The notes beneath the pieces were generated by a model. That model did not search any database. It saw only the letters and a program-made list of their open reading frames with translations, and was not told where the DNA came from. A program made the translations under genes and the position numbers. A DNA stretch of 11,661 nt from SKLM01 sp964575455 (lineage in GTDB: Bacteria > Chloroflexota > Anaerolineae > B4-G1): positions 1 through 11,661 of the forward strand of contig CAZNRX010000107.1 of assembly GCA_964575455.1 (NCBI GenBank). Reading direction: 5' to 3'. Below are positions 7,174 through 11,661 of the stretch, piece by piece. Position 1 is the stretch's first letter. Each line of letters opens with the position of its first letter.

Positions 7174-7850
7174 CACTCAATCCCCAGCTTCCTCTTCCTC
7201 TCCGCCAACTGCGCGTCCAGCACGTCACGCTCGAGCACCTCGTCGATCTGCTCGTCCAGGCTGGCAGCACGCATCTCGGCGGCGGTGGTGGCCTTGTCCA
7301 AGCGGGCATAGATGCTCCCGGCGATGCGGCTGATGTCCGTGTCGCCGGAGCCCATCAGATCGTCCAGGCCCTTCATCGCGTCGACCGCGATCTCCTTGCT
7401 CTTGGCCAGCTCCAGCAGCGCCTGAAGCTCCTCGCGCTCCTGCTTCATCGTGGATAGACGCGCCTCCAGCTTCACCTTGGCATCCAGGAGCTTCTGATAC
7501 TCCTCCTTCAGCCGCACGGCCTGCTCCTCATACGTCTCTACCAGGCGCAGCGTGCTGTTCAGCTTGCTCTGCGTAGCGGCCGCCGTCTCCTCGTTGCCCT
7601 CCATCAGGAAGGCATCCACAGCACGATCTAGTTCGTCCTCCCTCTGTTCCAGGTCGTTCAGCTTCCGCCTGACGGACTTGACCTCGCCACCTATCGTGGC
7701 CGCAGCGTCCTCCAGGTCCTCCAGGTTGTCCTCGACCTGGCGGATGTACTGATCGATCACCGCCAGGCTATTCGCCTTCAGGGCCTGATCGACCAGCGAG
7801 TGCAGATTCGCAGAGATCAACGTCGAGACCTTCTCCAACAGCGATGCCAT
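7173..7850 (-). CDS. pspA: PspA/IM30 (Vipp1) family membrane-protection protein (225 aa)
   Basis: A peripheral membrane protein of the ESCRT-III superfamily that oligomerises on the cytoplasmic face and stabilises or remodels the membrane under stress. The length of 225 aa matches the family. The sequence shows the usual order: an amphipathic N-terminal helix (MASLLEKVSTLISANLHSLV), a DQYIRQVEDNLEDLE segment at about 33-47 typical of PspA, a long coiled coil to about 165, then a less regular C-terminal region ending in LAERKRKLGIE. ATG 7850 follows AGGGAGGT at about 9-nt spacing. It is the first gene of the five-gene cluster that includes two anchored binding proteins, a VWA fusion and a coiled-coil membrane protein, so it may support or be recruited by that assembly. 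I found no PspF-type sigma-54 site in the 263-bp upstream gap. Confidence 0.93.
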   Translation of the reverse strand: MASLLEKVSTLISANLHSLVDQALKANSLAVIDQYIRQVEDNLEDLEDAAATIGGEVKSVRRKLNDLEQREDELDRAVDAFLMEGNEETAAATQSKLNSTLRLVETYEEQAVRLKEEYQKLLDAKVKLEARLSTMKQEREELQALLELAKSKEIAVDAMKGLDDLMGSGDTDISRIAGSIYARLDKATTAAEMRAASLDEQIDEVLERDVLDAQLAERKRKLGIE

Positions 7851-8113
7851 GTTGAGCTACCTCCCTTACCTTTCTCTTTCTGTTTACCTGCCCTGCAGGC
7901 AGTCCCGCCCCGGGCACGGACCAACGCCTGACCTCAGAATGCCCACAGTCAAAACGCTCACAGCCAGCACGCTCGCAGAGGGTCTGTGACCCTCGACTCA
8001 GTGAGATCCTCCCCTGCAGCCACTCCAGACACTCGCCCTATAATACGCACTCCAGCCCAGAAAGTTGCGCAGAACAAGCTCCGAAGAAGACGGCTAAGCC
8101 CGACGCCAGCGCT
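7851..8113. other. Intergenic region between DUF711 gene and pspA
   Basis: This 263-bp gap should hold the pspA promoter. I see a perfect inverted repeat at 7978-7994, a weaker one at 7888-7902 (CTGCC-CTGCA-GGCAG), and on the minus strand a lone TATTAT that lacks a good -35 at the right distance. No convincing terminator with a T-run follows the DUF711 gene, and no small gene or RNA is supported. Confidence 0.5.
7978..7994. repeat. Perfect inverted repeat (7-bp arms, 3-nt spacer) upstream of pspA
   Basis: GAGGGTC-TGT-GACCCTC is a perfect palindrome with a 3-bp centre, about 128 bp upstream of the pspA start and 120 bp downstream of the DUF711 stop. No T-tract follows on either strand, so it is not a standard terminator. 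It could be a regulator-binding site or an RNA hairpin; the sequence cannot decide. Confidence 0.6.
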
Positions 8114-9331
8114 CTACAGACGCCAGAACGCTCCGCGCTCGAAGATTCTCGCAGCCCTGCGCCCCCGCGTCTCCATCACCCGCCCGTTGGCGAAGTACTC
8201 GAAATCAAACGCCGTCATCTCCCCCGCCTTCTTCCCTGGGATCGGCATCAACCGCGCCGTCAGCGGCTTGTCCGCCACCAGCGAGAGCGTGGCCACGTCC
8301 AGCAAGATGGCGGAGATCTCCTCTGCGCTCACGTCGCCGGGCAGAGGGATGGTGTCCAGTCCGGTGCCGCACACCGTGGAGTAGAGAAGCAGACTGTCCA
8401 GGGTGAAGAGCTCCTCCACGCTGCGCGCGGCCAGCGTCTCATCCTCCAGCACGGGCAGCATCACGCCGGAGAAACCGCAGTGGTCGAAGGCCGCCTCCTC
8501 AATGGCCTGCTTGATGAACGCCACTGCAAACAGCGTGGCGCTGCCCCCGAAGGCATCCACGCCCAGCCTCTCGATAGCGTGCCCGATGCTGCGCTCCGTC
8601 TCCGGGAACGGCGCCAGCGAGAAGTCGATCCCGCCGAAGCCAAAACCGAAGTCGGCCGCCAGGCTCCCAGAGACGCCCTCGATGACCTGGGCCGCCTCCT
8701 CAATAGCCCTTCTCAGCTTCGCACCAGCCTCCTCCAGGCTCCCCACCCCGGAGAAAGCCTCTACCGCCAGATCCGCCGCTTCGGTGGCGATGGAGAACCG
8801 CGTGGTCCCACTCCCGTGGTAGGAGACGGGGAAGAAGGGCGAGCCCGGCCCGCAGTTCGCCAGCACGGCCAGCCGCAGGTTGCCGAAGCCGTCCGGCGTC
8901 GAGTGGGCGATCTCGGTCACGACCTGGGCCGACCTGGCGATGGCGTCCAGGTTGATCCCAGAACCGCGCTCGGCCACCAGTACCGAGGCGAAGGCCACCT
9001 CCGTGCCGCGAATCACCTCTGGGATAGACGCGATAGTGGAGAGGTCGCTCTCCGGGTCCGTGGCCACCACCGGCCCGATGGAGCAGTAGTCGATGCCGTG
9101 TGCCAGACAGGCCGCTTCCAAGGCCTGGGCGAAGGCCGGCGCCACGTCTGGCCCCTCGTCGCGCAGCACTTCTGGGAAAGGCTGCGTGGCCAGCCGCACC
9201 GTCTGCACCTCAAGCCCGGCCTCCTCAAACCGCGCCCGCGCCTGCCGCTGGAAGCCCTCAAACGCCTCAAACGATGCAGGGTCTAGAGGATAACGTACGT
9301 CTGTGCCCAGCGTCACGGAACGAATGCGCAT
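8114..9331 (-). CDS. DUF711 / UPF0210 family protein (405 aa)
   Basis: A conserved soluble protein family of unknown enzymatic function. Recognisable family segments are RSVTLGTD at the start, ANCGPGSPFFPVSYH (158-172), DFGFGFGGIDFSLAPFP (227-243), GGSATLFAVAF (262-272), STVCGTGLDTIPLPGD (318-333) and MPIPGKKAGEMTAFDF (362-377). The glycine-rich, cysteine-containing motifs suggest a ligand- or cofactor-binding enzyme related in fold to the pyruvate formate-lyase-like superfamily, but no reaction is established. There is no signal peptide, so it is cytoplasmic. ATG 9331 follows AGGAGG at 4-nt spacing, the best ribosome binding site in the window. It is separated from pspA by 263 bp and from the RAYT region by about 300 bp, so probably monocistronic, with a candidate promoter at 9369-9397. 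Confidence 0.92.
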   Translation of the reverse strand: MRIRSVTLGTDVRYPLDPASFEAFEGFQRQARARFEEAGLEVQTVRLATQPFPEVLRDEGPDVAPAFAQALEAACLAHGIDYCSIGPVVATDPESDLSTIASIPEVIRGTEVAFASVLVAERGSGINLDAIARSAQVVTEIAHSTPDGFGNLRLAVLANCGPGSPFFPVSYHGSGTTRFSIATEAADLAVEAFSGVGSLEEAGAKLRRAIEEAAQVIEGVSGSLAADFGFGFGGIDFSLAPFPETERSIGHAIERLGVDAFGGSATLFAVAFIKQAIEEAAFDHCGFSGVMLPVLEDETLAARSVEELFTLDSLLLYSTVCGTGLDTIPLPGDVSAEEISAILLDVATLSLVADKPLTARLMPIPGKKAGEMTAFDFEYFANGRVMETRGRRAARIFERGAFWRL

Positions 9332-9368
9332 AGATCCTCCTGGAGATCGAAATCAGTGACGGACGCTG

Positions 9369-9397
9369 ATGATACCAGGAAAGACCTCCCCGAGCAA
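9369..9397 (-). promoter_or_regulatory. Candidate promoter for the DUF711 gene
   Basis: On the minus strand TTGCTC (9392-9397) and TATCAT (9369-9374) are separated by exactly 17 bp; the -10 matches 5/6, the -35 only 3/6. It would start transcription about 30-40 nt before ATG 9331. Caution: the -35 lies in a CCCGAGCAAGCT stretch that resembles a segment of the repeat module at 9571-9588, so it may be repeat sequence rather than a selected promoter. Confidence 0.33.
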
Positions 9398-9415
9398 GCT
9401 CCCGTGTTGGTTCCC

Positions 9416-9460
9416 CTCCACGCTCCCCCCCTCTCCACGCTCCCCTCTCTCCACGCTCCC
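9416..9460. repeat. Pyrimidine-rich tandem array (CTCCACGCTCCC, three copies)
   Basis: CTCCACGCTCCC occurs at 9416, 9433 and 9449, giving periods of 17 and 16 bp that resolve roughly into two 8-bp halves (CTCCACGC and TCCCCTCT-like). The last copy runs straight into the REP palindrome at 9460-9481. A related CTCCACCCGTGCTCC precedes the REP at 9606, so the motif may be part of the element itself. Confidence 0.75.
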
Positions 9461-9481
9461 GCCGGATCTGGCGATCCGGCG
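9460..9481. repeat. REP-like palindrome, copy 1 (GATCCGGC type)
   Basis: GCCGGATC-TGGC-GATCCGGC with one more flanking C-G pair gives a 9-bp perfect stem and a TGGC loop on the plus strand (GCCA on the minus strand). It forms an inverted pair with the copy at 9534-9551 and matches the copy at 9606-9629. REP palindromes are the expected DNA partners of RAYT proteins, and a RAYT gene is 150 bp away. Confidence 0.85.
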
Positions 9482-9533
9482 CCCCCGCCCTTCCCTTGCC
9501 CACAGCGGATCACCCTCTCCCCCCTCGCTCTCA

Positions 9534-9551
9534 GCGGATTGCCAAATCCGC
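9534..9551. repeat. REP-like palindrome, copy 2 (GCGGATT type)
   Basis: GCGGATTGCCAAATCCGC: 7-bp stem with a GCCA loop on the plus strand, identical to the copy at 10214-10231. It differs from the GATCCGGC type mainly in the outer stem bases and is in the opposite orientation. A half copy (CAGCGGATCACC) lies just upstream at about 9502-9513. Confidence 0.85.
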
Positions 9552-9605
9552 GCAACGGTCGGCGATCTGACGATCCCCTCCGAGCAAGATTCTCCACCCG
9601 TGCTC

Positions 9606-9629
9606 CTGCCGGATCTGGCGATCCGGCAG
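9606..9629. repeat. REP-like palindrome, copy 3, adjacent to the RAYT stop codon
   Basis: CTGCCGGATC-TGGC-GATCCGGCAG forms a perfect 10-bp stem with a TGGC loop and ends one base before the RAYT stop codon (9631-9633). In the transcript it would form a strong hairpin right after the stop; there is no T-tract, so it may protect the 3' end or terminate weakly instead of being a classical terminator. Confidence 0.88.
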
Positions 9630-9630
9630 C

Positions 9631-10188
9631 TCAGACCAGCAAGAAATCCGCGTTATCCAACGGAATGATGACCGATTCCTTCAGCAAGTAAAACCTTGCG
9701 CTGGACCAAGCATAATCCTCAGGATGCTCCACCAAGTTCCAATGAGCCTGACACGGGTTGTTGTGAATGTAAGTCATCTTCTGGCGCAAGAACTCGGGCG
9801 AGAAAACATCCTTGGCATTGTAGCCGTCCTCCCACACCTTGTGCCGCTGCTTGCCCGGTTGTGTGACTGCCGAGGCCAGAAAACTCAGCGCCGCTTGGTT
9901 GCATTCAGCCTGATAATGCCGGATCAGCCGGTCAGCCATATGCTTCTTAAAGTCACGCAAGACATCTGCAAGGGGGTCATCGGGGCGACACTGAATGATG
10001 AGGTGAACATGATTCGGCATAATGACAAAGGCGTACAGCTCGAACCGCTCGCGCAGGCGCATGCAATCCAAGCTGTCCACGATCAACCGCTTGACCACGT
10101 CACGCCTGAACAGATGCCGCTGCTGAACGGCGCTGGTGGTGACGAAGTACAAGTGATCGGGGTTGAAATCCGGTCGCCAGTTCGTCAT
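9631..10188 (-). CDS. REP-associated tyrosine transposase (RAYT, Y1/HUH, 185 aa)
   Basis: A single-strand DNA nuclease of the IS200/IS605-like Y1 transposase superfamily, in the REP-associated group. Visible motifs: MPNHVHLI (57-64) with the metal-binding His60 and His62 of the HUH signature, and the catalytic Tyr140 in the MTYIHNNP segment (138-145), followed by the WSSARFY motif (161-167) typical of RAYTs. All catalytic residues are present and length is normal, so the enzyme is probably active. ATG 10188 follows AGAGGG at 6-nt spacing. It is flanked by REP-like palindromes on both sides (9606-9629 right after the stop, 10214-10231 just before the start) and by direct-repeat modules, the arrangement expected for a RAYT that mobilises or maintains REP sequences. 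It lacks IS200-style terminal sequences and a partner TnpB, so it is a domesticated or single-copy RAYT rather than a full insertion sequence. Confidence 0.93.
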   Translation of the reverse strand: MTNWRPDFNPDHLYFVTTSAVQQRHLFRRDVVKRLIVDSLDCMRLRERFELYAFVIMPNHVHLIIQCRPDDPLADVLRDFKKHMADRLIRHYQAECNQAALSFLASAVTQPGKQRHKVWEDGYNAKDVFSPEFLRQKMTYIHNNPCQAHWNLVEHPEDYAWSSARFYLLKESVIIPLDNADFLLV

Positions 10189-10213
10189 ACTGGCCCTCTT
10201 TCCCCCGCTTCAA

Positions 10214-10231
10214 GCGGATTGCCAAATCCGC
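10214..10231. repeat. REP-like palindrome, copy 4, upstream of the RAYT start
   Basis: GCGGATTGCCAAATCCGC, identical to copy 2. It overlaps a second palindrome, CCGCTT-C-AAGCGG (10205-10217); the two hairpins share GCGG and are mutually exclusive. It lies 25 bp upstream of the RAYT start codon, in its 5' leader or promoter, where RAYT binding could affect its own expression. Confidence 0.85.
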
Positions 10232-10264
10232 GTCTACACTGCACAACGGGGATCTGGGTGCCCA

Positions 10265-10291
10265 GGCGGTCTCCGCCCGGCGGCCTCCGCC
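10265..10291. repeat. Two tandem GC-rich hairpins (GGCGG type) beside the RAYT locus
   Basis: GGCGG-TCT-CCGCC (10265-10277) is followed after one base by GGCGG-CCT-CCGCC (10279-10291). They sit between the two halves of the right-hand direct-repeat module and are absent from the left-hand module, which makes them look like a later insertion. They differ from the REP family. Confidence 0.75.
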
Positions 10292-10324
10292 CGTCGACCC
10301 GCGATCCCCTCTGAGCAGGGGCGC

Positions 10325-10870
10325 CTACTCCCGCCCCCCGCCGTTCGACCCCAGAACCACCAGCACCTCATCCTGCGCCACCTGCCGTCCGGGCGCCACG
10401 CGAACATCCCGCACCACCCCGTCCTGCGAGGCCCGAATCTCCAAATTCATCTTCATCGACTCAAGCACCGCCACCACCTGCTGCTCCTCGACCCGCTCAC
10501 CCTCCCGCACGCACAGCTCCACGAGCAATCCCGGCAGCGGCGCCCGCACCTCCGCTCCTCTGCACCTCCGCACCTCCGCACCTTCGCCCCTCCGCCCGTT
10601 CCCGCGCTCACCGGCCCGACAGCCCTCCCCTCCGCCGCGCCGCAGCCGAGCTCGATACGGGCGCCCCCCGACCATCATCCAGCGATGCCCGTTATCACCG
10701 TCATCAACGTGGATCTCATAGGAATGATTGTCCACAAGCAGCGAATACTCGCCGTCCCTGCCAACCCGCTCCAGGTCGACATCGTAGGGCTCCTGGTTGA
10801 CCCAAGCCCGCCCTTCGGCGCCGACCTCAATCTCGAATACGTCGCCGTCGACCGTGACCGTGTACTTCAC
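10325..10870 (-). CDS. Biotin carboxyl carrier protein of an acyl-CoA carboxylase (181 aa)
   Basis: The carrier subunit whose biotin shuttles carboxylate between the biotin carboxylase and a carboxyltransferase. Numbering from GTG 10870: an N-terminal beta-rich domain (1-78, VKYTVTVDGDVFEIEV onward) of the kind found in propionyl/methylmalonyl-type carriers, a Gly/Arg linker (79-108), then a biotinyl domain (109-175) with APLPG and the biotin-acceptor Lys140 in ESMKM, where AMKM is usual. Start: the frame is open to 11041, but that would overlap the carboxylase gene by 58 codons. GTG 10870 shares GTGA with the stop of the carboxylase gene and follows AGGAGGAGG, so I choose it; the two are translationally coupled. 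The linker is partly encoded by an octamer array (10546-10601), which yields an 8-residue repeat (GAEVRRCR, then GAEVRA). No carboxyltransferase follows; the RAYT region does. Confidence 0.88.
   Translation of the reverse strand: MKYTVTVDGDVFEIEVGAEGRAWVNQEPYDVDLERVGRDGEYSLLVDNHSYEIHVDDGDNGHRWMMVGGRPYRARLRRGGGEGCRAGERGNGRRGEGAEVRRCRGAEVRAPLPGLLVELCVREGERVEEQQVVAVLESMKMNLEIRASQDGVVRDVRVAPGRQVAQDEVLVVLGSNGGGRE
10546..10601. repeat. Octamer tandem array, about 7 units, inside the carrier protein linker
   Basis: Plus-strand units are GCACCTCC, GCTCCTCT, GCACCTCC, GCACCTCC, GCACCTTC, GCCCCTCC and GCCCGTTC, all in register. Because 8 bp is not a multiple of 3, three units make one 8-residue protein repeat. 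The array ends exactly where the biotinyl domain begins. Confidence 0.85.
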
Positions 10871-11661
10871 CACCCTCCTCCTCGCCTCATCCGCTCCCAG
10901 CGACCCAGCATCTTCCATCGGCTGACGCGCCTGCCCCCGGCTTCGTCCGCCTGGCGCCTCCGGTGCTCCAGCAGCGCCGCCGTCACAGCGGCCGCCAGAC
11001 GCTGATCGGCATAGGGATGCCGCGCAGCCCCCGCCTCCCACTCGCTTTCTCGCTTTATCGCTTGATCGCTTTCTCGCCTTATCGCTCTATCGCTTTTTCG
11101 CTCTATCGCTGAATCGCCCCGCAACTTCTCCTCCACGAAGCCGGTGTGGAACTGCCCGCCCAGGAAGCGCGTGCTGTCCAACAACGCCCGGTACAGCCGC
11201 AGCGTGGTGGTCACACCGGCGATCTGATACTCCTCCAGCGCCCGCCGCATGCGCACGATGGCCACCGCCCGCGTCTCCCCCCAGGCGATCAGCTTCGCCA
11301 GCAGGGAGTCGTAGTGAGGCGTCACGGTCACCCCCTCGGCGACCCCACTATCGACACGCACGCCCGGCCCGGCCGGCTCGCGCAGGCGATTGATGCGCCC
11401 GACGCTGGGCGCGAAGCCACGGTCCGGATCCTCGGCCAGGATGCGGCACTCCAGCGCCCACCCCCGAGAGACGATGTCCGCTTGGGCATGGCGAAGGGCC
11501 CGCCCCGCGGCGATGCGCAGCTGCTCCTTGACGATGTCGATGCCGGTAACGGCCTCGGTCACGGTATGCTCCACCTGCAGGCGCGGATTGACCTCCATGA
11601 ACGTGAATCGGTATCTTCTCAATATTCCGGGGCAACTCTGATTCTCACAGGTTTCTGATGT
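10867..11661 (-). CDS. accC: Biotin carboxylase, C-terminal part only (partial or disrupted at the window edge)
   Basis: The ATP-dependent subunit that carboxylates biotin on the carrier. Counting the edge codon as 1, conserved residues of the ATP-grasp and C-terminal domains are present: FMEVNPRLQVEH (21-32) with Glu23, Asn25 and Arg27, equivalent to E. coli Glu288, Asn290 and Arg292, and GVRVDSG (100-106) with the Arg338 equivalent at 102. The HTGFVE region closes the catalytic domain. After it comes an 8-residue repeat (about 183-206) encoded by an octamer array, then a helical tail with the typical SRWK motif. The N-terminal two thirds (ATP-grasp start, biotin and bicarbonate sites) are missing. 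The first 18 codons keep the frame open but do not resemble the family, so the gene is broken near 11610 or continues across a junction. The stop overlaps the carrier start by 4 bp. In other species the same gene may be called pccA or mccA. Confidence 0.85.
   Translation of the reverse strand, partial: TSETCENQSCPGILRRYRFTFMEVNPRLQVEHTVTEAVTGIDIVKEQLRIAAGRALRHAQADIVSRGWALECRILAEDPDRGFAPSVGRINRLREPAGPGVRVDSGVAEGVTVTPHYDSLLAKLIAWGETRAVAIVRMRRALEEYQIAGVTTTLRLYRALLDSTRFLGGQFHTGFVEEKLRGDSAIERKSDRAIRRESDQAIKRESEWEAGAARHPYADQRLAAAVTAALLEHRRRQADEAGGRRVSRWKMLGRWERMRRGGGW
10873..10883 (-). promoter_or_regulatory. Purine-rich ribosome binding site and overlap coupling accC to the carrier gene
   Basis: GAGGAGGAGGG on the minus strand precedes the GTGA overlap (10867-10870), where the carrier GTG start and the carboxylase TGA stop share bases. 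It supports GTG 10870 as the carrier start and 1:1 coupled translation of the two subunits. Confidence 0.65.
11043..11114. repeat. accC: Octamer tandem array, 9 units, inside the biotin carboxylase coding sequence
   Basis: Nine uninterrupted 8-bp units begin with CGC on the plus strand (CGCTTTCT, CGCTTTAT, CGCTTGAT, CGCTTTCT, CGCCTTAT, CGCTCTAT, CGCTTTTT, CGCTCTAT, CGCTGAAT). On the coding strand they read GCGATAGA-like and encode three rounds of an 8-residue repeat (SAIERKSD, RAIRRESD, QAIKRESE). The array is much AT-richer than the surrounding gene. Confidence 0.92.
11612..11661. other. Non-homologous segment at the window edge
   Basis: The last 50 bp read, on the minus strand, in frame with biotin carboxylase, but encode residues (TSETCENQSCPGILRRY) that do not match the conserved stretch expected before the FMEVN motif. 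The base composition is also lower in GC. It could be the end of an inserted mobile element, a rearrangement or an assembly junction; I cannot identify it. Confidence 0.45.

Noticed and set aside
7043..7180. CRISPR-like array at the heptamer repeats
   Set aside because: Units are contiguous 7-mers with no spacers.
6010..7311. Long plus-strand open frame (433 codons)
   Set aside because: It is antisense to the solute-binding protein gene and to the heptamer array, whose translation gives a trivial HASRFT-type repeat.
8039..8044. Exact TATAAT on the plus strand
   Set aside because: No plausible -35 at the right distance and no plus-strand gene downstream.
10871..11041. N-terminal extension of the carrier protein
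   Set aside because: It overlaps the biotin carboxylase C-terminus and reads as Gly/Arg/Ala shadow sequence; the GTGA overlap start is much better supported.

Overview
The window is GC-rich bacterial DNA in which every convincing gene is on the minus strand, so transcription runs from high to low coordinates. The gene content points to a Chloroflexota (Anaerolineae-like) genome. The clues are a lipoprotein of the branched-chain amino acid binding family, a substrate-binding/von Willebrand A (VWA) fusion, PspA, DUF711, GTG starts, short 7-8 bp tandem arrays and REP palindromes with a RAYT transposase. This taxonomic reading is an inference; no marker gene is present.

Layout in order of transcription. 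(1) 11661-10325: the 3' part of a biotin carboxylase gene, cut or disrupted at the window edge, overlaps by 4 bp a biotin carboxyl carrier gene. Together they supply two of the three functions of an acyl-CoA carboxylase; no carboxyltransferase is in view. Both genes carry 8-bp tandem arrays in linker-coding DNA. (2) 10324-9332: a repeat island with a RAYT (HUH/Y1 transposase) gene, four REP-like palindromes in both orientations, tandem GGCGG hairpins and a pyrimidine-rich array. (3) 9331-8114: a DUF711/UPF0210 gene with a strong ribosome binding site. (4) 7850-1926: a run of five genes that looks like one functional unit. It holds a PspA/IM30 protein, a membrane-anchored solute-binding protein, its paralogue fused to a VWA domain, a two-helix membrane protein with a long coiled coil, and a Leu/Ile/Val-type binding lipoprotein. 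Gaps are 125, 6, 7 and 30 bp. (5) 1803-144: a four-helix membrane protein with its own candidate promoter and terminator, then a cysteine-rich 4Fe-4S protein.

The PspA-to-LivK-type cluster is the most interesting part. It has three extracytoplasmic binding proteins but no permease or ATPase, together with an intact VWA metal-binding site, a membrane coiled-coil protein and an ESCRT-III-superfamily membrane-remodelling protein. I infer an envelope-associated sensing, adhesion or membrane-protection assembly rather than an ordinary ABC importer. The repeats are the second theme: arrays with unit lengths of 7, 8 and about 16 bp sit at a stop codon, inside two coding sequences and beside the RAYT locus.
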